From assembly GCA_006227805.1 (NCBI GenBank), contig SBFT01000312.1, forward strand, positions 1-15,176: DNA of 15,176 bases, in the 5' to 3' direction. A model generated the notes under the pieces. The model did no database searches. It was given only the letters and a program-made list of their open reading frames with translations, and was not told the DNA's origin. The translations under genes were made by a program, and so were the position numbers. Positions 14,590 through 15,176 of this stretch are shown here, one piece after another (position 1 is the first letter of the stretch; every line of letters begins with the position of its first letter). Source of the DNA: Paracoccaceae bacterium (GTDB lineage Bacteria; Pseudomonadota; Alphaproteobacteria; Rhodobacterales; Rhodobacteraceae).

Positions 14590-14732
14590 ATGAGCATGAG
14601 ACGGATCAGATAATCCCTTCTCCGCCCGCGCGACGTTCGGACAGCGACCCTCGCAGTGGCCAGCCGATCACACCGATCACCATGCGGAGAGCCGCGGCGC
14701 GCCCGGCCACGGCGCGGCGCATCCGCAAACCC

Positions 14733-14736
14733 GGAG
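14733..14736 (+). promoter_or_regulatory. Ribosome binding site of the stress-protein gene
   Basis: GGAG, 6 bases before the ATG at 14743, within GGAGAG. It supports that start and the reading frame of a gene that otherwise has no stop within the window. Confidence 0.65.
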
Positions 14737-14742
14737 AGCACC

Positions 14743-15176
14743 ATGTCCAGATACGCAATGGAACGCATAGCCCACCCGCAGAAGCATTATTGCAGCGCCG
14801 AGGATGTCGCCCGCGACGACAGGCTGACCGCCGACGAAAAGCGGCGGGTCCTCGATTCGATGGCGCTGAATGCGGAACTCATGTCCGAGGCGACGGAAGA
14901 AGGCATGACCGGAGGCGAACAGCCGCCCTCGCTGCAGGAGATCCGGAAGGCTCAGGCGAAGATCCGCGCCATGCCCCAATCCGCCGCGCCGCTGCGGTTC
15001 CGGACCATCCTCGTGGCGCTGTCGGGCGATGACGACCTCGACCGCAAGGTGGCGCGGGCGGGCTTCGACATGGCCTCGGTCTCGGGCGGAGCGGTGCGGA
15101 TCGTCAACGTGATCGAACCCGGCGCGGCGATGACCTCACCGGTGGTCACGCCGACGATGGCCGCACCTCACGTCGC
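14743..15176 (+). CDS. Conserved N-terminal domain fused to universal stress protein domain (partial, 3' end missing)
   Basis: The frame is open from the ATG at 14743 to the right edge, giving 144 residues. Residues 5-60 (RIAHPQKHYCSAEDVARDD, LTADEKRRVLDSM, TEEGMTGGE) resemble a small alphaproteobacterial family of unknown function usually found as a free-standing protein of about 60-90 residues. A linker of about 25 residues (PSLQEIRKAQAKIRAMPQS) leads to FRTILVALSGDDDLDRKVAR, then FDMASVSGGAVRIVNVIEP, which is the first strand, helix and second strand of a UspA-type universal stress domain. Usp proteins bind ATP or act in stress, oxygen-limitation and persistence responses. The ATP-binding GxxGxxxxG segment would lie beyond the window. 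GGAG is 6 bases upstream and a promoter candidate lies about 155 bases upstream. The Usp call is good; the N-terminal family assignment is from memory of its pattern. Confidence 0.8.
   Translation, partial: MSRYAMERIAHPQKHYCSAEDVARDDRLTADEKRRVLDSMALNAELMSEATEEGMTGGEQPPSLQEIRKAQAKIRAMPQSAAPLRFRTILVALSGDDDLDRKVARAGFDMASVSGGAVRIVNVIEPGAAMTSPVVTPTMAAPHV

Larger units (their letters stand above)
14519..14742. promoter_or_regulatory. Intergenic region and long leader before the stress-protein gene
   Basis: This 224-base gap holds a candidate promoter at 14561-14589 and then about 150 bases of leader with no ORF worth calling (only a 7-codon ATG frame at 14591). A weak AAAGC...GCTTT pairing just after the molybdoenzyme stop is too short to call a terminator. 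Confidence 0.4.

Noticed and set aside
14583..14768. 61-codon minus-strand open frame in the gap before the stress-protein gene
   Set aside because: It has Arg-rich shadow composition, overlaps the promoter, leader and 5' end of the stress-protein gene, and shows no motif.

Overview
The window is GC-rich throughout, with tightly packed genes, frequent short gaps and one 4-base ATGA overlap. The mix of gene families (Hpt proteins with an HRxAG-type phosphosite, receiver-only regulators, a sulfatase with its own formylglycine-generating enzyme, an N-terminally extended universal stress protein) suggests an alphaproteobacterium, most likely Rhodobacterales/Paracoccaceae. That placement is an inference from family style and composition; no rRNA or other lineage marker is present.

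Layout. (1) Positions 1-130 hold the 3' end of an unidentified gene. (2) Positions 180-4213 form a sulfuryl-group module. A sulfotransferase-family gene (minus) diverges from a plus-strand group: a Crp/Fnr-type regulator, a Tat-exported S1 arylsulfatase carrying the CTPSR maturation motif, and a formylglycine-generating enzyme (FGE) with both active-site cysteines. A 25-bp near-perfect dyad (917-941) lies between the divergent genes and overlaps a candidate promoter. (3) Positions 4218-6167 (minus) encode two outer-membrane beta-barrel proteins, one of them a short Omp85/BamA-type barrel with no room for POTRA domains. This pair converges on the FGE gene with only 4 bp between stop codons. (4) Positions 6334-10871 (minus) encode a complete but split phosphorelay: a receiver protein with a degenerate GGDEF-like output domain (GGGDF), a stand-alone Hpt protein, a CHASE-PAS histidine kinase without its own receiver, and two paralogous receiver-only proteins. 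Several gaps in this cluster contain strong hairpins. (5) Positions 11033-12196 (minus) encode an MFS transporter, divergent from (6) a soluble DMSO-reductase-family molybdoenzyme (12458-14518) with an unusual [4Fe-4S] cysteine spacing. (7) From 14743 to the right edge runs a truncated gene joining a small conserved alphaproteobacterial-type domain to the start of a universal stress protein domain.

How the parts may work together. The sulfatase/FGE pair is functionally coherent: FGE acts in the cytoplasm on the unfolded sulfatase, which then leaves by the Tat pathway to desulfate substrates in the periplasm. The adjacent Crp/Fnr protein is the obvious candidate regulator of both divergent units. 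The phosphorelay can be drawn as CHASE sensor kinase to a receiver to Hpt to other receivers, with the degenerate GGDEF protein as a likely non-enzymatic effector. What it controls cannot be read from this window. No RNA genes, insertion sequences, CRISPR arrays or phage genes were seen. The gene-free gaps longest in the window (about 200-260 bases) are described individually.
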